Origin: Hyperoplus lanceolatus
Taxonomy: Eukaryota; Chordata; Actinopteri; Uranoscopiformes; Ammodytidae
Direction of reading: 5' to 3'
DNA length: 64,000 bases
Assembly: GCA_026929865.2 (NCBI GenBank)
Contig: CM049396.1
Location: 39,541,001 to 39,605,000 of the forward strand
In this document: positions 11,520 through 21,166 of the stretch, piece by piece
Position numbering within the stretch: the stretch's first letter is position 1
Layout: each line of letters begins with the position of its first letter
Notes under the pieces: generated by a model
What the model was told of the DNA's origin: nothing
What the model saw: the letters and a program-made list of their open reading frames with translations, nothing else
Databases searched by the model: none
Made by a program: the position numbers and the translations under genes

Positions 11520-11639
11520 TTCTATCACAACTTCAGCAAGGCTTTAGTTTTTAATTCTTCTGGCCCAGGTAGGCGGACACATGACACCCAAACTTGGGCG
11601 CCTGCAGCTGTCCGTGGGGCCCCTGATAGCCAGGACCCA

Positions 11640-12565
11640 CTGCTGACGTCTTGCGACAAGTCAGAGGTCCATACCTTTTTAGGTTCAAGGGCACTCTCCA
11701 CTATATGCAAACACGTGGAAGTTGTTTTCACAGTGGTGCTGGCACAGGGCAAAGTCCCAGGGACTTGCTCAGTGGTAGTGATATTACACTTTTTGCAGTC
11801 TGTGTTGGGCAACAGGAGAGCTGCTTCCACCCTGCACGTTTATGTGGCTGCAATCTCGGCCGCACATGCAAGGGTGGATAACCAGACGGTAGGGTCTCAC
11901 TCCCTAGTCAGGCAGTTTCTGAAGGGAGGCCAGAGGCTTCATTCAGCCACCATGACCCCTGAGGGCACCATCATGGGACTTGCAATTTGTCCTGAGGGCC
12001 TTATGTCTAGCCCCATTTGAGCCGCTGAGTCAGGCAGACCTGACGCGGCTGTCTATGAAAACGGCATTCCTCCTTGCTATTGCGACTGCAAAATGGTCGG
12101 TGAACTCCATGCCTTGTCATGAGCCAGGTGTGCTTGCGCTGGTATGCAGAAGGGTCAGGAGTTGTGCTCTCACCAAATCCATCCTTCCTATCCAAACTAA
12201 GGTCTGCCCACTATGTAAACCAATCGATCGAGTTGACTGCTTTCAAGAAGAATTTCAGACCCATTGTGCGGGCGCTTAGGCCATATGTTGTTGCAACAAC
12301 TGGCTTGCGTTAGACAAATAACCTCTGTCTGCTACGGGAGCTGCAGGAAGGGGGCTGCCGTGTCCAAACAGAGATACTCCCACGGGCTTGTGGATGTGGT
12401 CTTGAATGAATCTTGAGCACATGGGCTCCCCGTGCCCTTGTCCATTAAGTGCCACTGTACCAAGAGTATGGCTACATCATGGGCTGCCTTGAAGCGGGTT
12501 CCACTTCAGGACATTGGCTCCATGGTCTTCATCATGTCCATTTGCGGGCTCTACAGAGTAAATGT
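11640..12565 (+). pseudogene. Tyrosine recombinase of a DIRS/Ngaro-type retrotransposon
   Basis: Recognisable blocks in order: LHFLQSVL, TLHVYVAAISAAHA, HSLVRQFLKG, LAPFEPLSQADLTRLSMKTAF, RWYAEGSGVVLSPNPSFL, SWAALKRVPLQDI and finally YRVNV. They spread over three frames with at least four breaks. This is the tyrosine recombinase/integrase of DIRS-like retroelements, which replaces the DDE integrase. The catalytic H-x-x-R box near 12450 reads CHCTKS, so the Arg appears replaced by Lys. The nucleophile Tyr near 12553 is retained. Upstream gag, RT and RNase H are absent. Confidence 0.65.
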
Positions 12566-12575
12566 TTTTGTGATT

Positions 12576-12801
12576 GTTACGTATGTAACTACGGTTCTAT
12601 GAATTCCAGATGACCACCAAAGTTCTCTGTCACTCAGACTTCTCAGGTGCCGCAAAAAGATCCAGTTGGAACAGATCCTCTGGTGACTTCCGGAATATAT
12701 AGGTATTCCCATGTCACCGAGGTGTCACGGGTGACTTTGTTGGTATAATAGCTTGACCTGCGGTTATCCGGAATTCATTGAACCACAGTTACATACGTAA
12801 C
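12576..12801. repeat. Inverted terminal arms of the DIRS-like element
   Basis: GTTACGTATGTAACTACGG at 12576 and GTTACATACGTAAC ending at 12801 lie in inverted arms of roughly 40 nt that also include the ATGAATTCC/GGAATTCAT block, separated by about 150 bp. DIRS and Ngaro elements use inverted or split repeats at their 3' ends instead of LTRs, so this is likely the 3' terminus of the recombinase-bearing element. Confidence 0.5.
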
Positions 12802-13431
12802 TATCGTTTTAGTGTGAGCGCAGTTAGAAGTATTGCAAATGACAAGCTTTCTGTCCTCTGTTTTCATTTCACCGCCGGTGGTGGTGACGAGAGTTTATCA
12901 GAGGCAGACGGCGAGCACACATCTTTCACCAGCCAAAGTGGCGTAATAACTTACTCGCCAAAGACTATTTACCCGCATTTGGTAAGTGTTAATGTAGAGC
13001 CCTCTAAGCAGGGTTGTGCATCGCTCCTCTGTGTCTAAATGAGACAGTATCTCGTCAACCTGTGGCACAAGTGCAAGTAGCCTTGTAATTATCTTCGCAC
13101 GTAATAGGCCTACATTTTAATAGCAAATGCGATTAAAAACTGTGGCACTGTACAGCCCTGTATAGGTACTTGTTTGAACCCCACCGGTTTAAAACACCAA
13201 TGCAAACGGAAATTATGTACGTGTTGATTTACATGGAATCAGATCACAAGTAGACAGAAGACGCATATATGTACTGCCAGGTGCGAACACACAGACTGAC
13301 AGTTGTCCACTTGTGATCGGATCATTAAAACCACATCGTAATCCCAGGTGGAAACAGGGTAAAAGTGTCAACCTATATCCTTCCCATTCTTTTTCACGGA
13401 CCTAATTTGTCTTTAGTGCTGAGTAGCCTAT
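12802..13431. other. No gene; short repeat shared with 42060-42110
   Basis: The phrase GTGTGAGCGCAG ... TTGCAAATGACA at 12811-12844 recurs at about 42063-42103, so this belongs to a dispersed repeat. Nothing else is recognised. Confidence 0.35.
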
Positions 13432-14093
13432 CTATTTATTTATTTGTTTATTTAACAGGGACAATGCACAGCACATAATCAGTAATAGAGGTAGCTATAA
13501 GCTAATTTTCATCTGTAGTCCCTGGGCAGGAAACAGAGTATTACATCTCTGTCAAGATGGGAACCTAACACTGAAGTATAAAAACAATAACACACAATTT
13601 CACAACAGTAAAACACAACAACACAATACGAACAATAAAATCACAACATTTAGGACACCACAACAACAACAACAACAATCACAACAGTAAGACACCAAGA
13701 AAACAGGACATCACAACATTCAGAAAACAATATGCATGATGGGTACATGCTTGGGTTAATTTCAGCCATGATTTCATCTTACATTTAAAACCAGCAAAAG
13801 TTGTTCCACTCTCTTATGTCCCTTGGTACTAAGTTCCAAGACTTGGTGGCTCTAACTGAAAATACAGACATGCCAAACTCAGTGGATCTGTGCTGTACTA
13901 CACAGTCCCCTCTGTTGGACGTTCTACTTATCCTATTGTCTGAGCGCAGTGACACAAACTCCTTTAATGGAGGAGCGGCCAAATCATTCGTTATTTTATA
14001 AACTAAACATACATCCGCAAGAAACATAAAACTATCAAAAGTCATGAGATTATGTCTTTGAATTATGTTACAGTGATATCGTAATGGCTTTTT
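13432..14093 (-). pseudogene. LINE ORF2 C-terminus and 3' UTR
   Basis: The frame 14045-13785 contains LVYKITNDLAAPPL, SVFSVRATKSWN and LVPRDIREW. These match, block for block, the C-terminal part of the related ORF at 43841-44779 (MVYKILNGLAPQSL, SAFSVRATNQWN). The upstream LDKKP motif is still readable to 14093. The 3' UTR down to 13432 ends in ATTGTCCCTGTTAAATAAA-like sequence followed by an (AAAT)n tail, as in the + strand copy. No stop interrupts this part except the natural one. Confidence 0.75.
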
Positions 14094-15751
14094 GTCCAGA
14101 GGCCTGTTTCAGGTAGCTGGTTTTGAGGCAACCCAGAGTTTGTTCGCTCTGAGTTAGTAGAAACTCTGGTGTTGCGTTCCGAATCGCATACTCTTTCTTT
14201 TTTCTATTCTACATACTACATCCGACGATAAAAAGATTCTAGTTAGGATGCAGTAGGCATACTATTGGGACATACTTTTCTCTCTTATTTCATCATAACA
14301 TTGCGCCTTGATCTTGCCTCTTGCTTTTATATCTGTTGCATCCCCGTTTGTTTTCATATGGAGGCTTCGTCGATGTTACGTCACTTCACGTGCGCACTGG
14401 ATTGTGGGTCAGAATCGCCCAAATAGGATGCACTTTTCAACACTAACAATCTTGGCCGCATGAAGTAGGACATCCGGGTACTTCTAACCATCCTAAATCT
14501 GGCCACAAGAATCGGGACATCCTAAATCTTTTTTCTACATACTATATAGTAGAAAGTATGCGATTCGGAACGCAACCTGGGTTTTCCGTTTCAGGTAGCA
14601 GGTTCAGCGCAACCGAGAGTCAATTACTGCGGCAACTTACGCCATGGGTCTAACCTGCTCAGGAGGTGGTTAGACCTACCCTGAGTTTGTTTTCACTTTA
14701 CGCTGCAGCTCCGGCTGAAGAAAGAGTGTCACTGTCCCACGCGTCCCTGTACAGTTTGAAGCAAAATCACTCCATAGAAATCTCCATCGGGATGTTTTTA
14801 TCATTTCCTGATGATTTTACGTTTGACCGATCATTTATCTGATCAGTAGCCTTGTTCTCAGCCGTTCATATAGGCGGCCACGTTACACAACGTGACATGC
14901 TCTACATTCAGATTAGTAAACCTATTTGTATTGTATGCTTTTTAATGTCTGTGCCACTGAACAGATTTATGTCAGGTGGATTCATGTAACGCTGCGGCTG
15001 CACGCGATCGTTACTGTTCACTTGTGCGATCCTAAAGTCACAGACGAGCCTCGTTAAATAGCCTAATATGAATATAAAAATTATATAATAATTTAAACTG
15101 TGATCACTTGAGGAAAATGGATCTGGTAATAAATCAATCAGGCTCTTCAATGGAAACTGTCACCTAATGTGTCTGTTTACTGCACAGTATTAGGCCATAG
15201 CTTGCCAACATATTATCCAGCGAATATAAAACACTGTCAGTAATGCTGTGCCGCGCCAGCTTTATACTTTACTGCTGATATGCATAACTTATTAAAATGG
15301 ACTATGGCTTCTCATAAGGAAGCAAAATTATTCTCTTGACAAAAAATGTTTGCTCTGTTTTTTTCTGAATTGCCGAGGAGATTAGATCAGAGTTATGAGA
15401 CAATATACCCGTTAATTATTCTCCATACCATAGGCTCATTCGTTAATATTTCTAACTCTAGTGGGAGGAGCGGAGATTTTTTTTTTCTTTTTTGAGAAGT
15501 GGAGAAGTGGGAGGATCAAACATTTGTTTCTTCTGTTTCCATGATGAATCATGTTATCAGCGATACATTGACAATGGCTTTTGCGCACGCGATCAACCTA
15601 GAGTGAACACACTCAGAGTTGATTTACCCAACGCTGATCCACTGTTCTGAAACCGAAAACCCAGTGTTGCTCGTATACCCTGCGCTCTGAGTTGACCAAC
15701 TCAGAGCGCAGGATTAAACTCAGAGTATGTAAAACCAGCTACCAGTTTGTG
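14094..15751. mobile_element. Harbinger/ISL2EU-like DNA transposon inserted in the LINE
   Basis: The two ends carry inverted copies of GGTAGCTGGTTTT (about 14112 and 15733), followed inward by repeated ACTCAGAG and GGGTTTTC-type blocks in inverted orientation. These resemble the CCTGTTTCAGAAAGC...ACTCTGAG ends I associate with ISL2EU-type Harbinger elements, but the assignment is tentative. The interior holds the MITE at 14172-14574 and no transposase. A clean target duplication was not identified. Confidence 0.45.
14172..14574. mobile_element. MITE with perfect 22-bp TIRs
   Basis: GTTGCGTTCCGAATCGCATA at the left is mirrored exactly at the right end (14553-14574). The element is non-coding. 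A second copy lacking intact outer TIRs is at about 43155-43517, with about 95% identity by eye over 350 bp. It is nested in the Harbinger-like element. Confidence 0.75.
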
Positions 15752-15898
15752 ACCAGCTTGTAATACAGTATGAGATGTGTGAAAAGATCATGGAGTGCAT
15801 GTAAAGTTTTGCTGCGTCTAGAGGGAGCTGGTTCCTGATTTACCTAAAATTCCTTAAATTGAATTTGACTCTATTACACACCTGCTTCACATGTTTCT
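15752..15898 (-). pseudogene. LINE ORF2 segment between two insertions
   Basis: The minus-strand reading gives KKHVKQVCNRVKFNL, one stop, then RNQLPLDAAKLYMHSMI and SYCITSWSQ. This aligns with KKHVKKMVKTIKYNL ... NCLSLDAAKIFMHAMI ... SYCITCWGQ of the + strand relative at 43841. It is the bridge that proves the pieces on each side belong to one LINE. Confidence 0.75.
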
Positions 15899-15902
15899 TT
15901 AA

Positions 15903-16428
15903 GAGGACCTATTATACTACTTTTCTGGTCTTAATTTCTTGTTTTACACTGCTATAGAGCAACCTGACACGAATCACATCACAAAAAACCATGTAGATTT
16001 TCATCTCCGCTCCCTCCGCCTGTGCTTCGGCGATCTCCGCTCCCCCCCCCCCTGCAAACCCCACTCCGTTGTGATTGGTTACCTTCCTTCCGGAACACTT
16101 TCAGTGGCGGGAAAGCGCGAGCATGGACCTATAAGGGAGCGAGGCAGACGCGAACAGGGAAGTGACAGCATTACCATACATGGAAACATCCGCGTGGTGA
16201 CTTCACAAAGTTTTATGCGACGTCACAAATTATGAAAGGGTAGACCGTGACTTCTCGACTGGCTAGAATAGTGTTTAGTGCTCTGCACAGACACCCCAGA
16301 CGGTCAGCAGGGAATACGTCGAAATGCATGTAAGTCATTATTTGATAATTTAGTATGGTTAAGCATGACTATGAATCATCATAACAACGTTTATAGGTCA
16401 TAAAAGTCAAAAAGCATCATAGGTCCTC
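15903..16428. mobile_element. TTAA-type MITE (TIR GAGGACCTAT)
   Basis: The left end GAGGACCTATTATACTAC and the right end (complement GAGGACCTATGATGC) are inverted repeats flanked by TTTAA on both sides (15898-15902, 16429-16433). TTAA targets are used by piggyBac and Kolobok families. A second, more degraded copy is at 38690-39176. It sits inside the LINE ORF2. Confidence 0.75.
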
Positions 16429-16433
16429 TTTAA

Positions 16434-16741
16434 ATGAGAGCTGCGAGTCAATTGTTATTCCTAAATATTTAAAATGTGAAACAGTCTGGATCCTTTCTCC
16501 ATTAACAATAATATCAGGCTGATTTCCATTTTTTCTATTATAAAAGTACATGCATGCTGTTTTACTGATGTTGACTGTCAGGCAGGACTTTGAGAGCCAA
16601 TCAGAAATTTTGGCCATTGCTTCTGTTAATTTGGAGGCCACCTCACATCTGTTCTTTCCATGTGCGAGGATGACCGTGTCATCTGCATACATTTGTACGT
16701 CCACTTCTGGACATACAAGTGGCAGATCATTTACATATAAG
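16434..16741 (-). pseudogene. LINE reverse transcriptase, YADD segment
   Basis: The minus-strand frame contains PEVDVQMYADDTVILAHG, which is the catalytic YADD block of the reverse transcriptase, then SCLTVNISKTACMYF and HFKYLGITIDSQLSF. Upstream it reads LYVNDLP, continuing LLFSL on the far side of the 9.7-kb LTR element. The open frame itself is uninterrupted. Confidence 0.85.
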
Positions 16742-16920
16742 TGTAACAGTGTAAATAATTACTTGTCTTATGTCTTAGGATTTTGTATCGACTGTAATTT
16801 ACATCAGTGATATGGTTTCACTTTGAGCGACCCCACAAATTATTTTTTTCTTCTCTATTTCTTTCCTCGTTATGATACTCTGGATTTGTCTGGTGTTTAG
16901 CAGAATTTAAAGGGGGTGTA
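16742..16920 (+). repeat. Extra LTR start plus internal 3' end ahead of the 5' LTR
   Basis: 16742-16770 repeats the first 29 bp of the LTR. 16778-16920 repeats the last ~142 bp of the internal region including the polypurine tract (compare 25510-25651). The outer target duplication lies before this fragment, so it was part of the inserted DNA or arose by deletion from a tandem LTR-internal-LTR-internal-LTR array. A short TGTCTTA repeat marks the junction at 16771-16777. Confidence 0.85.
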
Positions 16921-17093
16921 TGTAACAGTGTAAATAATTACTTGTCTTAAATGTTAAATTCCTGTCAAACCTGGGACTGCAACAAAAGTTTTTTTGTGTA
17001 TTTTATTTTGAAAGTCTAGAGCGGAAGTTGGTTTCACCCTTAATGCTGGGCATTTTACTTTGCGTTCAGAAACAAAATGTCGTCACTCTGTTG

Positions 17094-17376
17094 GTAAGTT
17101 GCTGCTCTGTTCGCTCAGACATTAAGTATAGTAATAAGTGAAAACTACGGTTCATATGAGGTGTAAAATATCAGCATTTGTTGTATAACATGCTTGACTA
17201 ATGAGGCATCTGTAAAACTAGTAGTTTTGTTGTTTTGTGACAAATTATTTCCGTGGTGTTTGACGAGTGTCTTTGGGCTAGCAGCCAACATGTGTGAAGC
17301 TGTACTAGCTAGTTACTTTCAGCACGGGGTGCACGTGACCTCTATGCTCATGCCAAGCTCCTCTTTTTATTTGTAG
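17094..17376 (+). other. Candidate intron inside the 5' LTR
   Basis: The segment starts GTAAGT right after CACTCTGTTG and ends with a pyrimidine-rich CTCCTCTTTTTATTTGTAG. It is followed by a 69-bp exon-like block (17377-17445), which ends CCCAG before GTATGT. The same two exon ends are found directly joined at 17558/17559. This is what shows that the borders are true splice sites rather than chance GT/AG. The 3' LTR has the same structure (intron 25825-26107). Confidence 0.75.
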
Positions 17377-17527
17377 TGTGAGCAAGACGAGATACCAGAC
17401 TTTCAACTAATGGCACACTGTTTATGTTGCTTTTCCATGTCCCAGGTATGTTTATTTGTGCTGTTTTATATGCGATGTTGTGTTTTTATATTTTATTTAC
17501 AAATGTTTTCCAAAATCTATACGATCA

Positions 17528-17627
17528 CGTTCAGAAACAAAATGTTGTCACTCTGTTGTGTGAGCAAGACGAGATACCAGACTTTCAACTAATGGCACAC
17601 TGTTTATGTTGCTTTTCCATGTCCCAG
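17528..17627 (+). repeat. Spliced-form duplicate of LTR exons
   Basis: This 100-nt block repeats the exon ending at 17093 (31 nt, one mismatch) joined without gap to the 69-bp exon 17377-17445 (no mismatch). The 283-bp segment between them is missing. It follows a truncated second intron (from 17446) and runs straight into AATAAAACC. The corresponding block in the 3' LTR is 26259-26358. Confidence 0.85.
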
Positions 17628-17711
17628 AATAAAACCAGTCCAGTGCATAATCCGGCTTGTCCCTTGAGAATCATTCGAACAGCAGCAGTGGAATAGTTAC
17701 CAAGGTCACAT

Positions 17712-17729
17712 TGGTGCCGTGACTCATCG
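17712..17729 (+). other. Primer-binding site
   Basis: TGGTGCCGTGACTCATCG lies one base after the LTR end and starts with the TGG complementary to a tRNA 3' CCA. I did not assign the tRNA. Confidence 0.7.
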
Positions 17730-17946
17730 ATCTGCTGGACGGTGGCTTCTTCAGCGCGATCCGTGGATTCTTTCTGCTACTGCTGTTACTCTATATGTAT
17801 TCAGGTGGACATTCCATGTGCACTGTTGAGCTGTTAGAGCGCATAGTGATTTTTGTGGTAATCCTGCTGCTCATCTGTACTAACTCTATTGCACTTTGAG
17901 TATTTAGATTTTTTTTTTAAGTGACATTGATTTTTTTTTTCTCACA

Positions 17947-19308
17947 ATGAGTGTTATTCGGGAGGGAAATAGCACCCCTTGTGGTGTTGGCAGGGGGAGA
18001 GGAGTGTTGAGTTCTCCTATGTTTTTGCAGTTTGAAACACCTGTAAATGGGCGTGGTATTGTTTTGGGGGGAAGTGAGGGTACACCAGGGTTCCCTTTGA
18101 TAAATAGGCATGCGTCCCCTCCCCTAAGTAATCCTGTGGGTATTTCAAATGAGCCGCAACATACCAGTTCTGCTGCCCCTAGCCCTGTGGCCCTTGCTAA
18201 TGAAATTGTCAATCAGATGGGAGATGTAATTCAGCATGTCACTCAGAAGGTTGTACAGAACATTATAACCCAATTCAGCCCATCTGTGAGTACCCCTTTA
18301 ACCAATGCTGCCACTTCCCCAACCAATGCTGAAATGTCTACTTCAAACATGCTTGACAGCTCTCATGTGCAGCTCGTATCCCATAGAAAGCTGAAAGACC
18401 CCCCATGCTTCAGAGGGGAGAGCTCTGACTCTGTTTCTGTTAGAGAGTGGGAGGATCTCATGAGAACTTATATTAAGAAAAGTAACCTAAGACCCGAGGA
18501 ACAAGCTGAGGAAATCCTTGTTCACCTTAGGGGTAAAGCTAAAGACATCGCCCGGGTGGGTACCAGAAACAGTGTCATAGACATCACCCGTGACCCTGAA
18601 GCCATCTATGCTCTCCTACGAAAGCACTTTGGTTCTGCCCCATGCTCATCACTCCCACTAGCAGACTTCTATACCACTCTGCCTGAGAAAGGTGAGGAGG
18701 CATTTGATTATTGGCTGCACCGTGCCGTTGACATTGCCGTTGAACGGCTTAAAGAGCATGGCAAGACGCTGGAAAGTCCTGGCACTGAGGTGACACGCAT
18801 GTTCATAAGAAACTGTCCCACCCCTGAGCTTTCGATGACCTTTCGTTCAAAGACCATTGACAAGTGGACTGCTTATGAAGTCCAATAAATCTTATGCGAG
18901 TATCATTCAGGTTTAACAGCCACTGTGAGCAAAGTAGCCAAAGAGAAGGTAACGATGAACATACAGCACACTGCTTCTCCACCACCTGTACAGCTTACTG
19001 GGGGGCAGGGACCGCCACAGCCGCAGGCCACAGACTCTGCTACCCTGGAACGACTTATCAGCATGCTGGAGAAGGTGCTTCTGTAGAGACCTGCTCAGTC
19101 GGGTCCAACCAGACAGTCTGGTCCACGGCGTCTCAGGATTGAAGGACTGCATGAAATGCCTTGTTCTTTCTGTCGTGATGCTGCTCACTCTGCCTTCACT
19201 CACTGCCGTGACCATAAGCTCTGTTTTTAGTGCCACTCACCAAATCACTCGAGTCGTGCCTGTCCTGGCCGCACAGCCTCAACCACTCAGCAGCAGCCGG
19301 AAAACTAG
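17947..19308 (+). pseudogene. Ty3/gypsy gag
   Basis: The first 313 codons are open from ATG 17947 to TAA 18886. A Ser/Pro-rich N-terminus (to about residue 150) is followed by a capsid-like region with PPCFRGESSDSVSVREWED, AEEILVHLRGKAKDIAR and AIYALLRKHFG. The same frame continues past TAA 18886, TAG 19084 and TAG 19228. Two CCHC zinc knuckles follow, CSFCRDAAHSAFTHC and one containing the TAG at 19228 (CF-stop-CHSPNHSSRAC). It ends at TAG 19306, probably the natural stop. Protease lies in the -1 frame and overlaps the end, which suggests -1 frameshifting. This copy cannot make a full Gag. Confidence 0.8.
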
Positions 19309-20255
19309 TGGGTCCACACTTTAGGGAGGACAGTGTGGATCATGATAGTGTGTCTCCCAGCTGTGAAAGTGATGACTTAGAATCTTTGTATGAATCTCTG
19401 TGCTCCTTTGCACCATCTGGAAAGACAGTGATTTTCCAATCGACACACAGACTTCAGAAATCTGACAGCTTGTTTTACACTGATGTTTGTGCTGCTGGTG
19501 GAGTTCAACTGAAAGCAATGATTGATAGTGGTTCCATGTCATGCTCTATAAGTGAAGCTGCTGCTGCACGTCTCTTGCAACACTGCCCTGATTTGAAGAG
19601 TAGTCCTGCTGATGACATTGTTATCGTTGGTGCTGGAGGTCACCATGTCTACCCAAAGGCAGTCTATGATTTGGAGGTGGTTATTTATGGCTTCAAGTTG
19701 CTCATCCTAACACTGGTCATCCCTGGACAAACAGACGACATGATTGTCGGTAGTAATGCTATTAAGCTGCTCATACACTTGATGAAAAAGTCTGAGGACT
19801 ATTGGAGACTTCTGGCTGCACCTGTTGACAATGCAGATGATGACTGTGGCCAGTTCTTATCTTTGCTCTCCAACACTGAAAAATGGCGGGGAGGGCCCAT
19901 GCCTGACAAGATCGGCACAGTGAAGCTAAGGCAGAGTATTACACTTTAACCTCTGCGTGAACACCTCGTCTGGGGCAAGCTGCCTGCATCCGCACCTTTG
20001 TCAGTAGGGAGCACAGTCATTGTCGAACCGACTCAGTCAAAATCAAGGCCCAGAAATGTTCTGGTTGGTCGGGTTGTCACACCTCTGTGGGGAGACAGGT
20101 GGGTCCCCCTTAAACTGATAAATCCTAGCAGCAAGGTAGTGACTCTGAAGAGAAATTGCAAGATTGCAGACGTCTTCCCATGTGTTGCAGTTGAGGAGCT
20201 GCCTTCCCCTGAAAAGGTTTCTGTCAATGTTCAAGATGTCACACAGGTCCCCTGA
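19230..20255 (+). pseudogene. Retroviral-type aspartic protease region of pol
   Basis: In the -1 frame relative to gag, LKAMIDSGSMSCSIS carries the DSG active-site triad (codons 19524-19532). It is followed by DDIVIVGAGG and DDMIVGSNAIKLL, typical of the flap and C-terminal parts of clan AA proteases. TAA at 19947 and TGA at 20253 interrupt the frame, and a frameshift near 20250 separates it from the reverse transcriptase. Confidence 0.75.
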
Positions 20256-21163
20256 GCAGAGAAAAGAGGTTTTAAACAACTTGGGTCTACAAGACTTGGA
20301 CTTGGATGGTTGTGAGGTGTCTGACCAGTGGAAAGACAGGCTCCTGCAGCTCGTTGTGAAGTATGAGTCGGTCTTCTCAAGGGACAAGATGGACTGTGGG
20401 GAGGCTACGGACTTCGTCCACAAAATACACCTTGTGGACGAGAGGCCGTTTCGCTTGCCTTACCGTCGAGTGCCTCCAACACAGTACGAGCAGCTGAGAA
20501 CTGCACTGATGAGATGGAGGAAAAAGGCATAATCCGGAAGTCGCACAGTGAGTACGCTTCGCCACTGGTCTTGGTGTGGAAAAAGGATGGCAGTCGGCGC
20601 ATTTGTACCGATTTCAGATGGCTTAATGCAAAGACTGTGAAGGATGCACATCCACTGCCTCACCAAGCTGATACCCTTGCTGCTCTTGGAGGAAATGTCT
20701 TCTTTTCCACCATGGACTTGACTTCTGGATTTTACAATGTACCACTTCATGAGGCACACAAGAAGTACACTGCCTTTTCCTCCCCCTTTGGCCTCCATGA
20801 GTACAATAGGATGCCCCAAGGTCTATCCAACAGTCCCGCAACTTTCATGAGGATGATGTTATCAATCTTCAATGATGAAAATTTCAGCAGCTTGCTCTGT
20901 TACATGGACGACCTGATGGTCTTTGCCCCCAGTGAGCAGCTGGCCATTGAACGTCTGGAGATGGTGTTCTCTCGTCTGAAAACTCACAAACTCAAGCTTG
21001 CTCCCAAGAAATGTCATCTCTTGAAGAGCTCAGTTAAGTTTCTGGGGCATATCATCTGTGCAGATGGGGTGAGAACAGACCCTGACAAGGTCAAGACCAT
21101 TTCTGATGTAGGAGAGGCAGAGTTAATGGAGAATGATGGTGTCACGCCCTCCTGGAAAAAGAT
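20256..21163 (+). pseudogene. Reverse transcriptase, interrupted
   Basis: The sequence runs from LLQLVVKYESVFSRDKMDCG and FRLPYRRVPP in one frame, through a break near 20510, to IRKSHSEYASPLVLVWKKDG, DFRWLNAKT, FFSTMDLTSGFY, MPQGLSNSPATF and the catalytic LLCYMDDLMVF (YMDD at 20901-20912). It ends with HIICADGVRTDP. At 21164 the coding sequence is split by a 1.4-kb DNA transposon. It resumes at 22601 with RSFLGMVFYYQHFIP, the expected RT/RNase H connection. Confidence 0.85.
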
Positions 21164-21166
21164 CAG

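Larger units (their letters stand above)
9545..11530 (+). mobile_element. Internally deleted Ty3/gypsy retrotransposon
   Basis: The order gag, reverse transcriptase, RNase H, polypurine tract fits a Ty3/gypsy element. The protease and N-terminal RT region is deleted near 9975, and the integrase core is missing between about 11090 and 11240. A short readable C-terminal pol segment ([14 protein letters not shown]) follows at about 11298-11340. The 3' LTR is reduced to a few bases after the G tract. No 5' LTR was found. It is unrelated to the 9.7-kb element at 16742. Confidence 0.75.
16921..17710 (+). repeat. 5' LTR (790 bp)
   Basis: It starts TGTAACAGTG and ends AAGGTCACA. It contains an AATAAA signal at 17628-17633. 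Its middle part holds an intron-like segment (17094-17376) and a spliced-looking duplicate (17528-17627), described separately. It carries the presumed promoter; no clear TATA box was found near the inferred RNA start around 17060. Confidence 0.9.

Noticed and set aside
17194..17696. Short open frames repeated in both LTRs
   Set aside because: They lie within LTR sequence; repetition reflects the LTR duplication.
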